Shown here: one piece after another, positions 52,994-63,578 of the stretch | Layout of the letters: each line of letters begins with the position of its first letter | Position numbering within the stretch: the stretch's first letter is position 1 | Source: Thermocrinis sp. | Lineage (GTDB): Bacteria; Aquificota; Aquificia; Aquificales; Aquificaceae | Length of the DNA: 64,000 nt | Direction: 5' to 3' | NCBI GenBank assembly: GCA_028276475.1 | Contig: JAPYWH010000001.1 | Location: 1-64,000, forward strand | The notes under the pieces: generated by a model | Seen by the model: the letters and a program-made list of their open reading frames with translations, nothing else | What the model was told of the DNA's origin: nothing | The model's database searches: none | Made by a program: the position numbers and the translations under genes

Positions 52994-55192
52994 TTATAAA
53001 CCAAGCTCCTTTATGATCTCCTCCTTCTTCATCCTCAGAACATCCACCCCAAAGTGCAAAAAGCCATACATTAAGAGTATCCTATCGTCTATAAGCCTGC
53101 CTTTTGCGTTGTTTTCAAGGATTTTAAAGAGTTTTTTGACCTCCTCCTGTGCCTTTGGCTTTTCTACTTTTCTTTCTGTTATAAGGATCTCCACCATTAG
53201 TTCTTTTAAGGGCTTTAGCTTTTCTAAAAGATGGGTGGTTTCTTCAAAGAGGGCGGGAGGTTTCAAGCCTTCCCATTGTAGTGTGCGCTTTAGTAGGTTT
53301 GCCCTGAGATGTCCTATGCCTTTCGCTCCCGCTAGGCTGGACCAATCTTCGCTCAGCCCAAACTTTACCGAGTGGGCGATCAAAAGAAGTTTTTGGTCAT
53401 CCCCATGCAAAAAGCGGTTTTTTCTTAACTCCCACAGAAGCTTTAAAAGGTGCAGTGTATCTGTGCCAAGATAAGAAAATTCCCCCGGTGGATGGCGCAG
53501 GTTGGGATACTTAAAGGTCAGACCCTCCGTATAAAAGAGAAACTGATGGGTGTTGTCCTCAAGGCAGTTTTGACCACAGCTTACCAGCATGCCTTTAACA
53601 AAATGATCATCCTCTTTAAAGCTCTCTCCCTTTTCCACAAAGTCGTAAAGCGTATCAAAGCGCTTGGTGTAAAGTAAAGGTCTGATAACCGCCAGAGTGG
53701 GAAGGCTAATATATTGCCTACGGAGGAACTCCTCCAGCTTGGTGGGAGGTAGCCCGCTTCTTACACATAATAGCCCTTTAGGTGTCAGGGAATTCCTCTC
53801 AAGGTAGGCCCTTTGCCTGAGAAATCTTTCTACATTCTCTATTGTCCTCTTTGACACTTGACTGAAGGAGTAGAACTTTTCCAAAAACCTTTGGTAGTTA
53901 AAGCCTTCATAAAGATAGCCAAGTAGGATAAAAAAGCTTAGCACATCTATGTTTTTTTCTTCCTGAATGGCTGTCTTAAAACCCTGAGAGAAGGTCTTTG
54001 CTATGAGGTCCTCTATAAGGCTTGAACTGCCCCCGTGAATGATCAGATGGGAATAACCCTTCTCTTTTAGTCCTAACCTTCCTGCCCTGCCTTCCATCTG
54101 TAAAATATCCAGCTCGTCGGGTATACACATCCACTTTCTGTTTTTAAAGACCCTTACCATTATGAGCACCCTGTCTGCGGGCAGATTTACGCCGTAGGCT
54201 AAGGTTTGTGTGGCTATGAGAAGTCGGAGGCTTCCTTCTCTGAACTCACTTTCAATGGCTTCCCTCTCCTCCTTTGGCACATCCGCGTTATGAAAGGCAA
54301 TCTCTGGAGGTCTTTCTTCATCCACCTCAAAGGGCAGTGTTTTGTTAAAGATGCCCACCTTTTCCTTGGCGGCAATTTCTAAGAGCTTCCATCCCAGCTT
54401 CTTTTGGGGCACAAAGAGTATGGTCTTCTCGTCGGGCTTGCTAAGCTTCCAAAGGGCATCCCAAAGTTTGCAGGGGACTTTGTCCTCCTCGCAGACCTCC
54501 ATAAATTCTCGCAGGGAGTGGTAGAACCTCTCAAGGGGCACTGGTCTCCACTGGCTCTTTATTAAAAGCTGTGAAGAGGTCCAAAGGGCGAGCTCCTCCA
54601 CACCCGGTATGGTGGCAGAAAGTCCAAGAATGAAAATGCCCTCCTTTAGGCAGTATGCCAAAAGCTCCTCCACCACCCAACGCTTTTTTATTTGATGCAC
54701 CTCATCCACAACCACCGCAGAGAGCTCCTTTACCCACCGGGCGGAGTTCCTGAAGGCTTGAACCAAGCTCTCGTAGGTGCATACCACCAGCTCACCGGAT
54801 GCATCCTTAAAGTTCTCCACCACCCGATCCCCTGTCCTAACATCTACCTTCTTGTAGAACCTTCTTAACTCCACCGCCTTTTCATAGACCAGTGCCTTTG
54901 TGGGTGCGGTGTATGCCTTTCTTCCTTTGAACTTTTTAAAGAACATATAAGAGAGTAAGCTCTTGCCCGCGGAGGTGGGCGCAGAGACTATGGCATTGCC
55001 CTTTTCGTAGGCGTGATAAAAAAGGGTCTGAAGGGGGTTCAAAAGGGGGTAGGGAATGTTTGGGTCTATCTCCTGCGATGGGATAAGCTCAAGGCTCCGC
55101 TTTTGGGTTTCTCCTTCCCTTCGGAAAACCGCCCTGCCGGAAGGTGGGTTTATGCTAAACTGACTTTCTGGCAGGAGGTATATGATCTGCAT
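52994..55192 (-). CDS. Ski2/Hel308-like SF2 helicase
   Basis: The 732-residue protein has Walker A APTSAGKS (71-78), APTKALVYEKA (motif Ia), the DEVH box near residue 162, SAT (motif III) and QMEGRAGRLG (motif VI near 390). The DEVH box and the wording TQTLAYGVNLPAD (motif V) put it in the Ski2-like group, close to archaeal Hel308 and bacterial relatives. The C-terminal 300 residues are helical, with weak similarity to a winged-helix and ratchet. Likely roles are rescue of stalled forks or RNA unwinding. It is single-copy in this window, between thiO and the MTH1187-family gene. Confidence 0.8.
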   Translation of the reverse strand: MQIIYLLPESQFSINPPSGRAVFRREGETQKRSLELIPSQEIDPNIPYPLLNPLQTLFYHAYEKGNAIVSAPTSAGKSLLSYMFFKKFKGRKAYTAPTKALVYEKAVELRRFYKKVDVRTGDRVVENFKDASGELVVCTYESLVQAFRNSARWVKELSAVVVDEVHQIKKRWVVEELLAYCLKEGIFILGLSATIPGVEELALWTSSQLLIKSQWRPVPLERFYHSLREFMEVCEEDKVPCKLWDALWKLSKPDEKTILFVPQKKLGWKLLEIAAKEKVGIFNKTLPFEVDEERPPEIAFHNADVPKEEREAIESEFREGSLRLLIATQTLAYGVNLPADRVLIMVRVFKNRKWMCIPDELDILQMEGRAGRLGLKEKGYSHLIIHGGSSSLIEDLIAKTFSQGFKTAIQEEKNIDVLSFFILLGYLYEGFNYQRFLEKFYSFSQVSKRTIENVERFLRQRAYLERNSLTPKGLLCVRSGLPPTKLEEFLRRQYISLPTLAVIRPLLYTKRFDTLYDFVEKGESFKEDDHFVKGMLVSCGQNCLEDNTHQFLFYTEGLTFKYPNLRHPPGEFSYLGTDTLHLLKLLWELRKNRFLHGDDQKLLLIAHSVKFGLSEDWSSLAGAKGIGHLRANLLKRTLQWEGLKPPALFEETTHLLEKLKPLKELMVEILITERKVEKPKAQEEVKKLFKILENNAKGRLIDDRILLMYGFLHFGVDVLRMKKEEIIKELGL

Positions 55193-55201
55193 TAAGAATA
55201 T

Positions 55202-57708
<2,507 letters not shown>

Positions 57709-57711
57709 CTA

Positions 57712-57793
57712 CCCTCGCAACGGGACAGGGTGAACCCCGCCAGGCCCGAAAGGGAGCAACGGTAAGCCTGCCGTCTCGGGTGCGGGGGTTTTT
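57712..57793 (+). ncRNA. ffs: Signal recognition particle RNA (4.5S type)
   Basis: The core domain IV is unmistakable: GGTGAACC, then CAGGCCC-GAAA-GGG, then AGCA and ACGG, which form the GNRA tetraloop and the asymmetric loop that binds Ffh. The flanks CCTCGCAACGGGAC and GTCTCGGGTGCGGGG pair into the long hairpin stem, and a T-run ends the gene. It begins 12 bases after the metG promoter box. The coding sequence for the mutase begins only four bases after the T-run. Confidence 0.95.
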
Positions 57794-57796
57794 CAA

Positions 57797-58399
57797 ATGA
57801 AAAAGGTTATCTTTCTCGTAAGGCATGCCCAAAGCGAATTTAACGAAAAGGGAATATTTCAGGGAAGGCTTGACAGCGACCTAACCCCTTTAGGTTTTGT
57901 TCAAGCTCGTCTGTGTGCAGAGGCACTCAAAGACAAGGGTATAGAGCTCGTGATCACATCGCCCCAAAGGAGGGCATACAAAACCGCCCAGACAATAAGC
58001 GATGTTTTGGAGGTTCCCCTACGTGTGGATGAAAGGATCAGGGAGATGTCCTTTGGAGACTTTGAAGGCAAACACTTCTGGAGTTTAGTGGAAGAGCAGA
58101 GGGAAACCTTTACCAACTGGTTGAGGGACCCAGTTAGTCATCCCTTACCCACCCAAGAGGATATGGGGGAGTTTGAAAGGAGGATAGGCGGTTTTTTGGA
58201 GGACTTAAAGAAACTGCCACATCAAAAGGTATGTGTGGTAGCCCACGGGGGCACCCTGCACGCCATTGTGTGTTTGACTACTGGACTAACCTTGAATAAC
58301 CTATGGAACATTCACATGGACAACACGGGCATAAGCCTGTTGGAGTTTGACGGTAAGGGCTTTCATCTTAGGCTCTTAAACAGCCTTTGCCACTTATGA
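57797..58399 (+). CDS. Histidine phosphatase superfamily protein, probable phosphoserine phosphatase
   Basis: The 200-residue protein starts FLVRHAQSEFN, with the phosphohistidine in RHA, and has TSPQRRAYKTAQ and VVAHGGTLHAI for the other conserved arginine, histidine pair. This is the cofactor-dependent phosphoglycerate-mutase fold. In Hydrogenobacter thermophilus, proteins of this type are metal-independent phosphoserine phosphatases, so serine synthesis is the likely role; a mutase or a cobalamin-related phosphatase (CobC) remains possible. The start is four bases from the SRP RNA, with no ribosome-binding site of its own other than the GGGGG in the RNA's 3' stem. Its end overlaps the opposing gene by six bases. 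Confidence 0.82.
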   Translation: MKKVIFLVRHAQSEFNEKGIFQGRLDSDLTPLGFVQARLCAEALKDKGIELVITSPQRRAYKTAQTISDVLEVPLRVDERIREMSFGDFEGKHFWSLVEEQRETFTNWLRDPVSHPLPTQEDMGEFERRIGGFLEDLKKLPHQKVCVVAHGGTLHAIVCLTTGLTLNNLWNIHMDNTGISLLEFDGKGFHLRLLNSLCHL

Positions 58400-58819
58400 A
58401 TATTTGTATACGATCTTACCCCTTTCAACTACCTCCGGCACCAAAGTCACCTTCTGGTTGCTCATAAAGAAAACAAAGCCCTCTATCAAACCCTCAAAAA
58501 AGTATATAATCGGCGAGTCTGATAAGTTTTCCCCATTTATAGCGTCAGTGAAGATGTCCTCTTCTATCACAACATTCCCATTCTCTTTTTTTATACTTTT
58601 TGCAAATCCCAGGTCTTCAAGTATTATGCATGCCCTCTTGAGGGCTTCCTCCTTATCCAGAACACTAAAGAATTCCCCCATCAGGCTTTCCAAAAGCTTT
58701 AGTCCCGCTTGCCTTCCTGCATCTCTGAAAACCGCCTTGGCACCCTTGTCCCCTACAAGGGCCCTAACACCCTCTGACGCATTTACTATAGCCAAAATAA
58801 GTATATCTGGGTCTACCAT
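58394..58819 (-). CDS. Uncharacterised protein, possibly V4R-like
   Basis: I do not recognise this 141-residue protein with certainty. It starts DILILAIVNASEGVRALVGDKGA, and its end, GLIEGFVFFMSNQKVTLVPEVVERGKIVYKY, loosely follows the pattern of V4R domains (a glycine-rich helix then a strand), but without their cysteines. It has no membrane segment or signal peptide. A good site AAGGAGGG precedes the ATG at 58819. It is not coupled to a neighbour on the same strand. Confidence 0.6.
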   Translation of the reverse strand: MVDPDILILAIVNASEGVRALVGDKGAKAVFRDAGRQAGLKLLESLMGEFFSVLDKEEALKRACIILEDLGFAKSIKKENGNVVIEEDIFTDAINGENLSDSPIIYFFEGLIEGFVFFMSNQKVTLVPEVVERGKIVYKYS

Positions 58820-58915
58820 GGCTTCCCTCCTTGGACTTATTTTAACATCCCTTTCTGAATTTCTCGCACAAGCTATTAAGAAGAGATTATAATTTGTGTT
58901 TGTGGGAGGTTTTTC

Positions 58916-59416
58916 ATGAAAGCGTTGTTGCCTTTACTTGTGCTCCTTGGTTTTCTCTTTGCCCAAGACCTCTACCAGGAGTTTGTGAAAGAACAGGCAA
59001 GACAGATTCCACTTAAAAAAGCCATAGTCTTTGGTAGGGGAAAGGCGGAGCTCATCACCTTTATGAACCCAGACTGTGGGCATTGCAGGAAAGAATGGCA
59101 GGAGCTAAAGAAGGTGCCAGACAAGGTAAAGGTTTATATATTTCTAATACCCTTCAGAGGAAAAGAAGAAAGCAGGGCAAAATCGGACTACATAGCCTGC
59201 TCAAGGGAGCCCATAAAAGCCTTAGATGAAGTGTTCTCCGGCAAGTTTGATGGAAAACCACCCAAGGTGCCAAGGTGTCCTCTTGTGGATGAGCACATAA
59301 GGCTGGCAGAGTCTCTCAATGTGGGCGGAGTGCCTTACAACATAATACTGAAAGATTACAAAGTTATTGAGGGCTACAACCCGGAGCTTTTAAAGATCAT
59401 GGGTGTTAAAAAGTGA
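58916..59416 (+). CDS. Periplasmic thioredoxin-fold thiol protein (DsbC/DsbG-like)
   Basis: The signal peptide (residues 1-16, ending FLFA) sends the protein to the periplasm. It then has a thioredoxin fold with active-site CGHC (C54, C57) and the cis-proline in GGVPYN near residue 143. The sequence NPDCGHCRKEW is like that of DsbC/DsbG or of the small single-domain periplasmic disulfide proteins. There is no separate dimerisation domain, so it is probably a monomeric oxidase or reductase, perhaps for cytochrome c cysteine maturation. A TATAAT and a GGGAGG site precede its ATG. Confidence 0.82.
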   Translation: MKALLPLLVLLGFLFAQDLYQEFVKEQARQIPLKKAIVFGRGKAELITFMNPDCGHCRKEWQELKKVPDKVKVYIFLIPFRGKEESRAKSDYIACSREPIKALDEVFSGKFDGKPPKVPRCPLVDEHIRLAESLNVGGVPYNIILKDYKVIEGYNPELLKIMGVKK

Positions 59417-59922
59417 TCGTGGTTCTCATTGGTCTATCGGGCAGTGGTAAATCCTTTGTGGCAAACATCCTCCACAGGGAGTTTGGCTTTGAGTGGATCA
59501 GAAGCGACCAAATAAGAAAGGAAATGGCGGGCATTGAGCCTACCCAAAAAGTAGAGGTGGGCTTTTCGGAGGGCATATACTCCGAAGAATGGACGAAGAG
59601 GGTCTATGAGAGAATGCTTGATTTGGCGGAAGAAAAGCTAAAGGAGGGCAAAAAAGTAGTTTTGGACGCAACTTTTTTGAGGGCTTGGCAGAGGGAAAGG
59701 GTAAAGGAACGGTTCCCTTCTGCGGTTTTCGTCTGGGTGGTTGCCAAAGAGGAGGAGGTTCTAAAAAGGCTCTCCTCAAGGCAGGATATATCGGACGCAG
59801 GAGTAGAAACTTACCTACGCCAGAAGGAGGTTTTTGAACCACCAGAGGGAGTTCCCACTTTAGACACCTCAGAGAACGGACATAGGGTTAAGGAGAAGCT
59901 GAAAGAGCTCCTAAATTTATAG
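59413..59922 (+). CDS. P-loop kinase of the AAA_33/zeta family
   Basis: The protein starts with the P-loop GLSGSGKSFV, followed by IRSDQIRKEMAG and VVLDATFLRAWQRERV, the usual order of AAA_33-type small kinases; the substrate is unknown. It begins with a GTG overlapping the stop of the thiol protein by four bases, so they are coexpressed. The last 35 bases overlap the opposing S41 protease gene. At 169 residues it appears complete. Confidence 0.75.
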   Translation: MIVVLIGLSGSGKSFVANILHREFGFEWIRSDQIRKEMAGIEPTQKVEVGFSEGIYSEEWTKRVYERMLDLAEEKLKEGKKVVLDATFLRAWQRERVKERFPSAVFVWVVAKEEEVLKRLSSRQDISDAGVETYLRQKEVFEPPEGVPTLDTSENGHRVKEKLKELLNL

Positions 59923-60997
59923 CACTCTTAAAGCACTCCAGAGCTTTTTCCAAATTGCCCTCCTCTGCAGGACAGTCTGGTTCCATACCTTTTTCTCCAA
60001 CTACCAAGGTGCCATCGGGGAACTTCATAGCAAAAGTAATGAGCCTGAGGACTAAACCACAGTCGTTCAAGGGATACATGTTGCTACCCACATACTTGCC
60101 CACAGTTCTCTCGCCAGCTACGATTGCCTTTGCGTATCTTTTTAGAAGGCTCGCCAAAAGCTCCGCAGCGGAGGCTGTATTTTTATTCACTATTACAAAT
60201 ATGGGCTTTTTAAAAGCTTTTTCTGACTTGAACTCATAGACGCTGAGACCTCCTGAGGATGTCTCCAGGTAAAACATAACTCCCTCTCCACCCAAAAGCA
60301 TATCCGCAATAGCCTTTGCAACACCTATTAAACCTCCGCTGTTGTTGCTAAGGTCAATGATCAGTCCATCTATTCCCTCCCTTTCAAATTCCTCCATAGT
60401 TTGTTTGAACTCCCTTATTGTCGGGCTTGTAAAATTCACAAGATGAACATAGCCTATTTTTCTGTCTCCTAAGTTTATAATCCTCCTTTCCTCAACGGGA
60501 TTTATGGTAAAGTATCCCTTTTGCACTTCAAGGCTTTCAAAGAATCCATTGCGTATGATCTCAAGCTTTACTGGTGTGTTGGCTGGTGCGCTTCTTATAG
60601 TAAAGCTCCATTTATTTTTGTCCGTCTCCCCGTTTATTGAGTAGATGATATCTCCCTTTCTTAGTCCTGCCTTTTCTGCGGGCGAACCTTCAAAGACCTT
60701 TACGATTACCCCCTCGTCGTTCCACCTGATACCCAACCCAAAGAGCTTTGCTTCTGAATACCAAGTTCTGTCCTCCTCAAGCTTTGTTATGGTAGTCCAC
60801 TTGTCCCCCTTTGCGCGCAAAAAGGCTATGGCTTCCGATTCATCCTTCCACTGTGGAAGTTCTGAAAACTTATTCTTCCAGAGGTGATACCGTATGATAT
60901 ACTCCCTTAGCTTGTTTAAGGTTTCCTCCTTTGAACACTGTTCCTGGGCATAAGAAAGGTAAGCCAGCAGGATAAGCAGTAAGAAAGGAAAGCCCAT
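59888..60997 (-). CDS. S41 family carboxy-terminal processing peptidase (CtpA-like) with PDZ domain
   Basis: The 369-residue protein has a signal peptide (ending YA near residue 17), a short helical domain, a PDZ domain (FGLGIRWNDEGVIVKVFEGSPAEKAGLRKGDIIYSING, residues 88-140) and an S41 protease domain with the catalytic serine in NTASAAELLAS and the lysine in GERTVGKYVG. It is predicted periplasmic. Such proteases trim C-terminal tails of exported proteins. The wording LINDSNNSGG replaces the more common LRGNPGG, a small deviation. No partner gene is adjacent on this strand. Confidence 0.87.
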   Translation of the reverse strand: MGFPFLLLILLAYLSYAQEQCSKEETLNKLREYIIRYHLWKNKFSELPQWKDESEAIAFLRAKGDKWTTITKLEEDRTWYSEAKLFGLGIRWNDEGVIVKVFEGSPAEKAGLRKGDIIYSINGETDKNKWSFTIRSAPANTPVKLEIIRNGFFESLEVQKGYFTINPVEERRIINLGDRKIGYVHLVNFTSPTIREFKQTMEEFEREGIDGLIIDLSNNSGGLIGVAKAIADMLLGGEGVMFYLETSSGGLSVYEFKSEKAFKKPIFVIVNKNTASAAELLASLLKRYAKAIVAGERTVGKYVGSNMYPLNDCGLVLRLITFAMKFPDGTLVVGEKGMEPDCPAEEGNLEKALECFKSAINLGALSASP

Positions 60998-61075
60998 TGC
61001 TGAGTGGAAATATTATATCCTTTGGGAAGAATTTCCAGAGGGTTTATACTTAACAATGAAAGGCGTGAGCCTTTA

Positions 61076-61363
61076 GAGGTTGTTCTAAAAATACAAACCC
61101 ATTGATGCACGATGGCTTTTCCTCTAAAATCTAACCCTGATGTTTATTAGCCTACAGTTCAGGCTTGAACTAAAAAAAGAAGACAAAGAAAAACCCATAA
61201 AGCTTATGCGGTGCTTGGCAAGTTCTGAAGGTAGCCCTCCTCTTCCCTATTCTTGGATCTGAAGCCCGTATCAGTGGAGGAGGCGTGGGATAGGATGGGG
61301 AGTAGATTAGTCCCTTTAGAGGTTGGATGGGCGTCCAAAGGAGGGATTTTTTAGAACAACCTC
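61076..61363. mobile_element. MITE-like element with 15-bp terminal inverted repeats
   Basis: The ends read GAGGTTGTTCTAAAA at 61076-61090 and its inverse TTTTAGAACAACCTC at 61349-61363. The 288-bp element fills most of the 371-bp gap between the S41 protease and the peroxiredoxin. It holds two short coding remnants: an ATG at 61140 opens FRLELKKEDKEKPIK, resembling a transposase N-terminus, and a frame ending LEVGWASKGGIF stops with the TAG inside the right inverted repeat. So this is probably an internally deleted insertion sequence. I saw no clear target-site duplication. A 13-bp direct repeat, CCTTTAGAGGTTG, occurs at 61070-61082 and 61313-61325. Confidence 0.7.
61140..61354 (+). pseudogene. 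Remnant of a transposase gene inside the MITE-like element
   Basis: The left half opens with ATG at 61140 and reads MFISLQFRLELKKEDKEKP before stopping near 61262. The right half is in another frame, reading LKPVSVEEAWDRMGSRLVP and ending at TAG 61352-61354. A TAAAAT at 61125-61130 lies nine bases before the ATG, the same promoter spacing as in the host's genes. The two pieces look like the first and last parts of one transposase (I suspect OrfB/TnpB-like) joined by a deletion. Confidence 0.5.
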
Positions 61364-61368
61364 AGCGT

Positions 61369-61878
61369 TCAATAGTTTTTAGCCTTTGATGTAATGTAGC
61401 TGAGCACTTGGTTTGGGTCTCCCTGTGGGTCCACACCCCTGTAAATTTTCTCCACCTTTCCCTCCGGGTTTATTAAAACCGTATCCCTTGAGCACATACC
61501 AAAAAATAACTTAACTCCGTAAGCTTTGGCTACTTCGCCCTTTGGGTCCGAAAGTAAGCTATGCCTAAAGTTGTATTTTTCTTTGAACCTCTTTATAGCG
61601 GGCACATCGTCGGTGCTTACGCCAAATACCACCGCGTTGTTGGAAAGGAACTTATCATAAAGCCTTGAATACTCTTTGCCCTGCGCGGTGCATCCGGGAG
61701 TGTCCGCCTTTGGGTAAAAGTAAAGCACCACCCACTTGCCCCTGTATTGGGAAAGCTGAACCGGTTTGCCTTCTTCGTTTAAGAGATTAAAATTGTATGC
61801 AGACTGTCCTTCTTGAATTAGGTTCCCAGCCTCCACAAAGCCCAAAAAGGCAAGGAGTTTTATAAGAAGTGCTTTCAT
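61369..61878 (-). CDS. Peroxiredoxin, Bcp/AhpC-type, exported
   Basis: The enzyme reduces hydrogen peroxide and organic peroxides. The peroxidatic cysteine C63 lies in YPKADTPGCTAQGKEY. The usual resolving cysteine five residues later is absent; C at 'FFGMCSRD' may serve or it may be a one-cysteine enzyme. The first 17 residues (LIKLLAFLGFVEA) look like a signal peptide, unusual for Bcp, so it may protect the periplasm near the oxidase. A TAAAAT box lies ten bases before its ATG. The MITE-like element ends five bases after its stop. Confidence 0.88.
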   Translation of the reverse strand: MKALLIKLLAFLGFVEAGNLIQEGQSAYNFNLLNEEGKPVQLSQYRGKWVVLYFYPKADTPGCTAQGKEYSRLYDKFLSNNAVVFGVSTDDVPAIKRFKEKYNFRHSLLSDPKGEVAKAYGVKLFFGMCSRDTVLINPEGKVEKIYRGVDPQGDPNQVLSYITSKAKNY

Positions 61879-61904
61879 AGTGTTTTCTATTTTAAGCCTC
61901 CACG

Positions 61905-62624
61905 ATGATTTATCAAAGGCGAAAAATCGCAGGAGAAGATGTTAAAATAACCTTTGTGCGGTTTATCCTTCCTTGGTCCAAAAGGCAATCAAAGATAAAG
62001 CTAAGGGAAAAATACCCCGTTGGTTTGGAGGTTTATCCCTTCGAAGGACTCAATCCCAAAAGGATAGAGGTTATAAACTGCCTTGGCATTAACATGGAGG
62101 AGCCTTTGCCCCTTTGGAGGAGGCTAAAGGGAAGGTTTTGGGAAAGCTTGGAGTTTTGGGTTTTGCCTCCACCGGTGCAGGAGTTTATAGTGGAGAGCTC
62201 GGTCGTTCTTTCTCCCCTCTTTGGGCTATTAAAGGTGGATACGCCCATTCCCTACGCAGAGCAATCTTGGGAGGACCACTGTCAAGGTTCAAAGCTAAAA
62301 GACTGGTGGAAGGAATCCCTAAAACAGACCTCAAGGGAGCTCTTCAAAGACCAAGTGGTGGTCCCTCTTGTGGGAAGGCAGGAGGAAGGACTTCTGGACC
62401 TTGGAACCGCCCATAAGGTGGTGAGGTTTTTCTTTTACAAAAAAGGACAGAAAGTTACCAACCCTCAGCCCCACAGGGCATACCTTTTGAGATACATTGC
62501 AGAAAAGAGGCTGAGCTTAGAGGAGTTATCAAGGCTAAACTTTTACGATTACAAGGTAAAGGACATAGAAGAGAAGGGAAGGCTAATAAGGGTAATAGTG
62601 GAAGGGCAGGGGGCGTACATCTGA
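61905..62624 (+). CDS. Uncharacterised conserved-looking protein (239 aa)
   Basis: I do not recognise a family. It has no signal peptide, no cysteine-rich motif, and mixed charged and aromatic composition. Its segments VEVYPFEGLNPKRI... and ESLEFWVLPPPVQEFIVESS give no clear catalytic site. Codon use matches the neighbouring genes. It lies back to back with the peroxiredoxin gene; a TATTTT at 61888-61893, eleven bases before the ATG, could be its -10 box. It is twelve bases ahead of the glycosyltransferase gene, which suggests an envelope-related role, but this is only context. Confidence 0.65.
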   Translation: MIYQRRKIAGEDVKITFVRFILPWSKRQSKIKLREKYPVGLEVYPFEGLNPKRIEVINCLGINMEEPLPLWRRLKGRFWESLEFWVLPPPVQEFIVESSVVLSPLFGLLKVDTPIPYAEQSWEDHCQGSKLKDWWKESLKQTSRELFKDQVVVPLVGRQEEGLLDLGTAHKVVRFFFYKKGQKVTNPQPHRAYLLRYIAEKRLSLEELSRLNFYDYKVKDIEEKGRLIRVIVEGQGAYI

Positions 62625-62636
62625 TAAACTATTAGC

Positions 62637-63578
62637 ATGCTCTCGGTGGTCATCCCCGCCTATAACGAAGAGGAAAACGTCCCCATACTTTACGAAAAGC
62701 TCAAAAAGGTCCTGGATGGCTTAGGGCAGGATTACGAGATCATCTTTGTGGATGATGGCTCCACTGATGGCACCTATCAAAGGCTAAAACAACTGGCGGA
62801 GAAGGACAGCCGGCTAAAAGTAATAAGGTTCAAAGGGAACTACGGACAGACCGCCGCCATGTCTGCGGGTTTTGAACACGCAAAGGGAGATGTGATCGTC
62901 ACCTTGGACGCAGACCTACAAAACGACCCCGAAGACATTCCAATACTGCTGGAAAAATTAAAGGAAGGCTATCATGTGGTAAGCGGATGGAGAAAGGACC
63001 GAAAGGACCCATTTTTATCAAGAAGGCTTCCCTCAATGATTGCCAACTGGCTCATATCCAAAATCACCGGCGTGCATCTTCATGACTACGGATGCACCCT
63101 AAAGGCATACAGGGCAGAGGTGGTAAAGGATCTGGAGCTCTTTGGAGACATGCACAGGTTTTTGCCCGCCCTTACCAAAAGGGGAGGTGCCAAGATCACG
63201 GAGGTGGTGGTAAGACATCATCCAAGGATGTTTGGAAAGTCCAAATACGGCATAGGAAGGACTGTTCGGGTTCTTTTGGACATAATGCTGGTAAAGTTCC
63301 TCAATGAGTACATCAACAAGCCCCTCTATATGTTTGGCAGTGTGGGCTTTTTGCTCCTTGGGTTGGGTCTTTTTAGCCTTTTTTACCTGATCTTTTTAAA
63401 GCTCTTTTTGGAGGAGCCCATAGGAAGGAGACCACTCTTAATCCTTAGCGTCCTTTTGATCCTTGCGGGCATACAGCTCATATCCACCGGGCTTTTGGCG
63501 GAGCTTTTGGTCCGGATATACTACAGGACAAAGGACGCAAAGCCTTACGTGATCCAAGAGAAGATAAACTTTGAATGA
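62637..63578 (+). CDS. Family 2 glycosyltransferase, polyprenol-phosphate sugar type
   Basis: The GT-A domain has VIPAYNEEENV, VDDGSTDGT and TLDADLQNDPED (the DxD metal site), then RRLPSMIANWLISKITG and HRFLPALTKRGG. Two hydrophobic helices near residues 235-300 anchor it in the membrane. This is the arrangement of dolichol/undecaprenyl-phosphate glycosyltransferases such as DPM1, GtrB and ArnC. It likely makes a polyprenyl-phosphate sugar for lipopolysaccharide or glycoprotein modification. Its stop overlaps the start of comF as ATGA. Confidence 0.9.
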   Translation: MLSVVIPAYNEEENVPILYEKLKKVLDGLGQDYEIIFVDDGSTDGTYQRLKQLAEKDSRLKVIRFKGNYGQTAAMSAGFEHAKGDVIVTLDADLQNDPEDIPILLEKLKEGYHVVSGWRKDRKDPFLSRRLPSMIANWLISKITGVHLHDYGCTLKAYRAEVVKDLELFGDMHRFLPALTKRGGAKITEVVVRHHPRMFGKSKYGIGRTVRVLLDIMLVKFLNEYINKPLYMFGSVGFLLLGLGLFSLFYLIFLKLFLEEPIGRRPLLILSVLLILAGIQLISTGLLAELLVRIYYRTKDAKPYVIQEKINFE

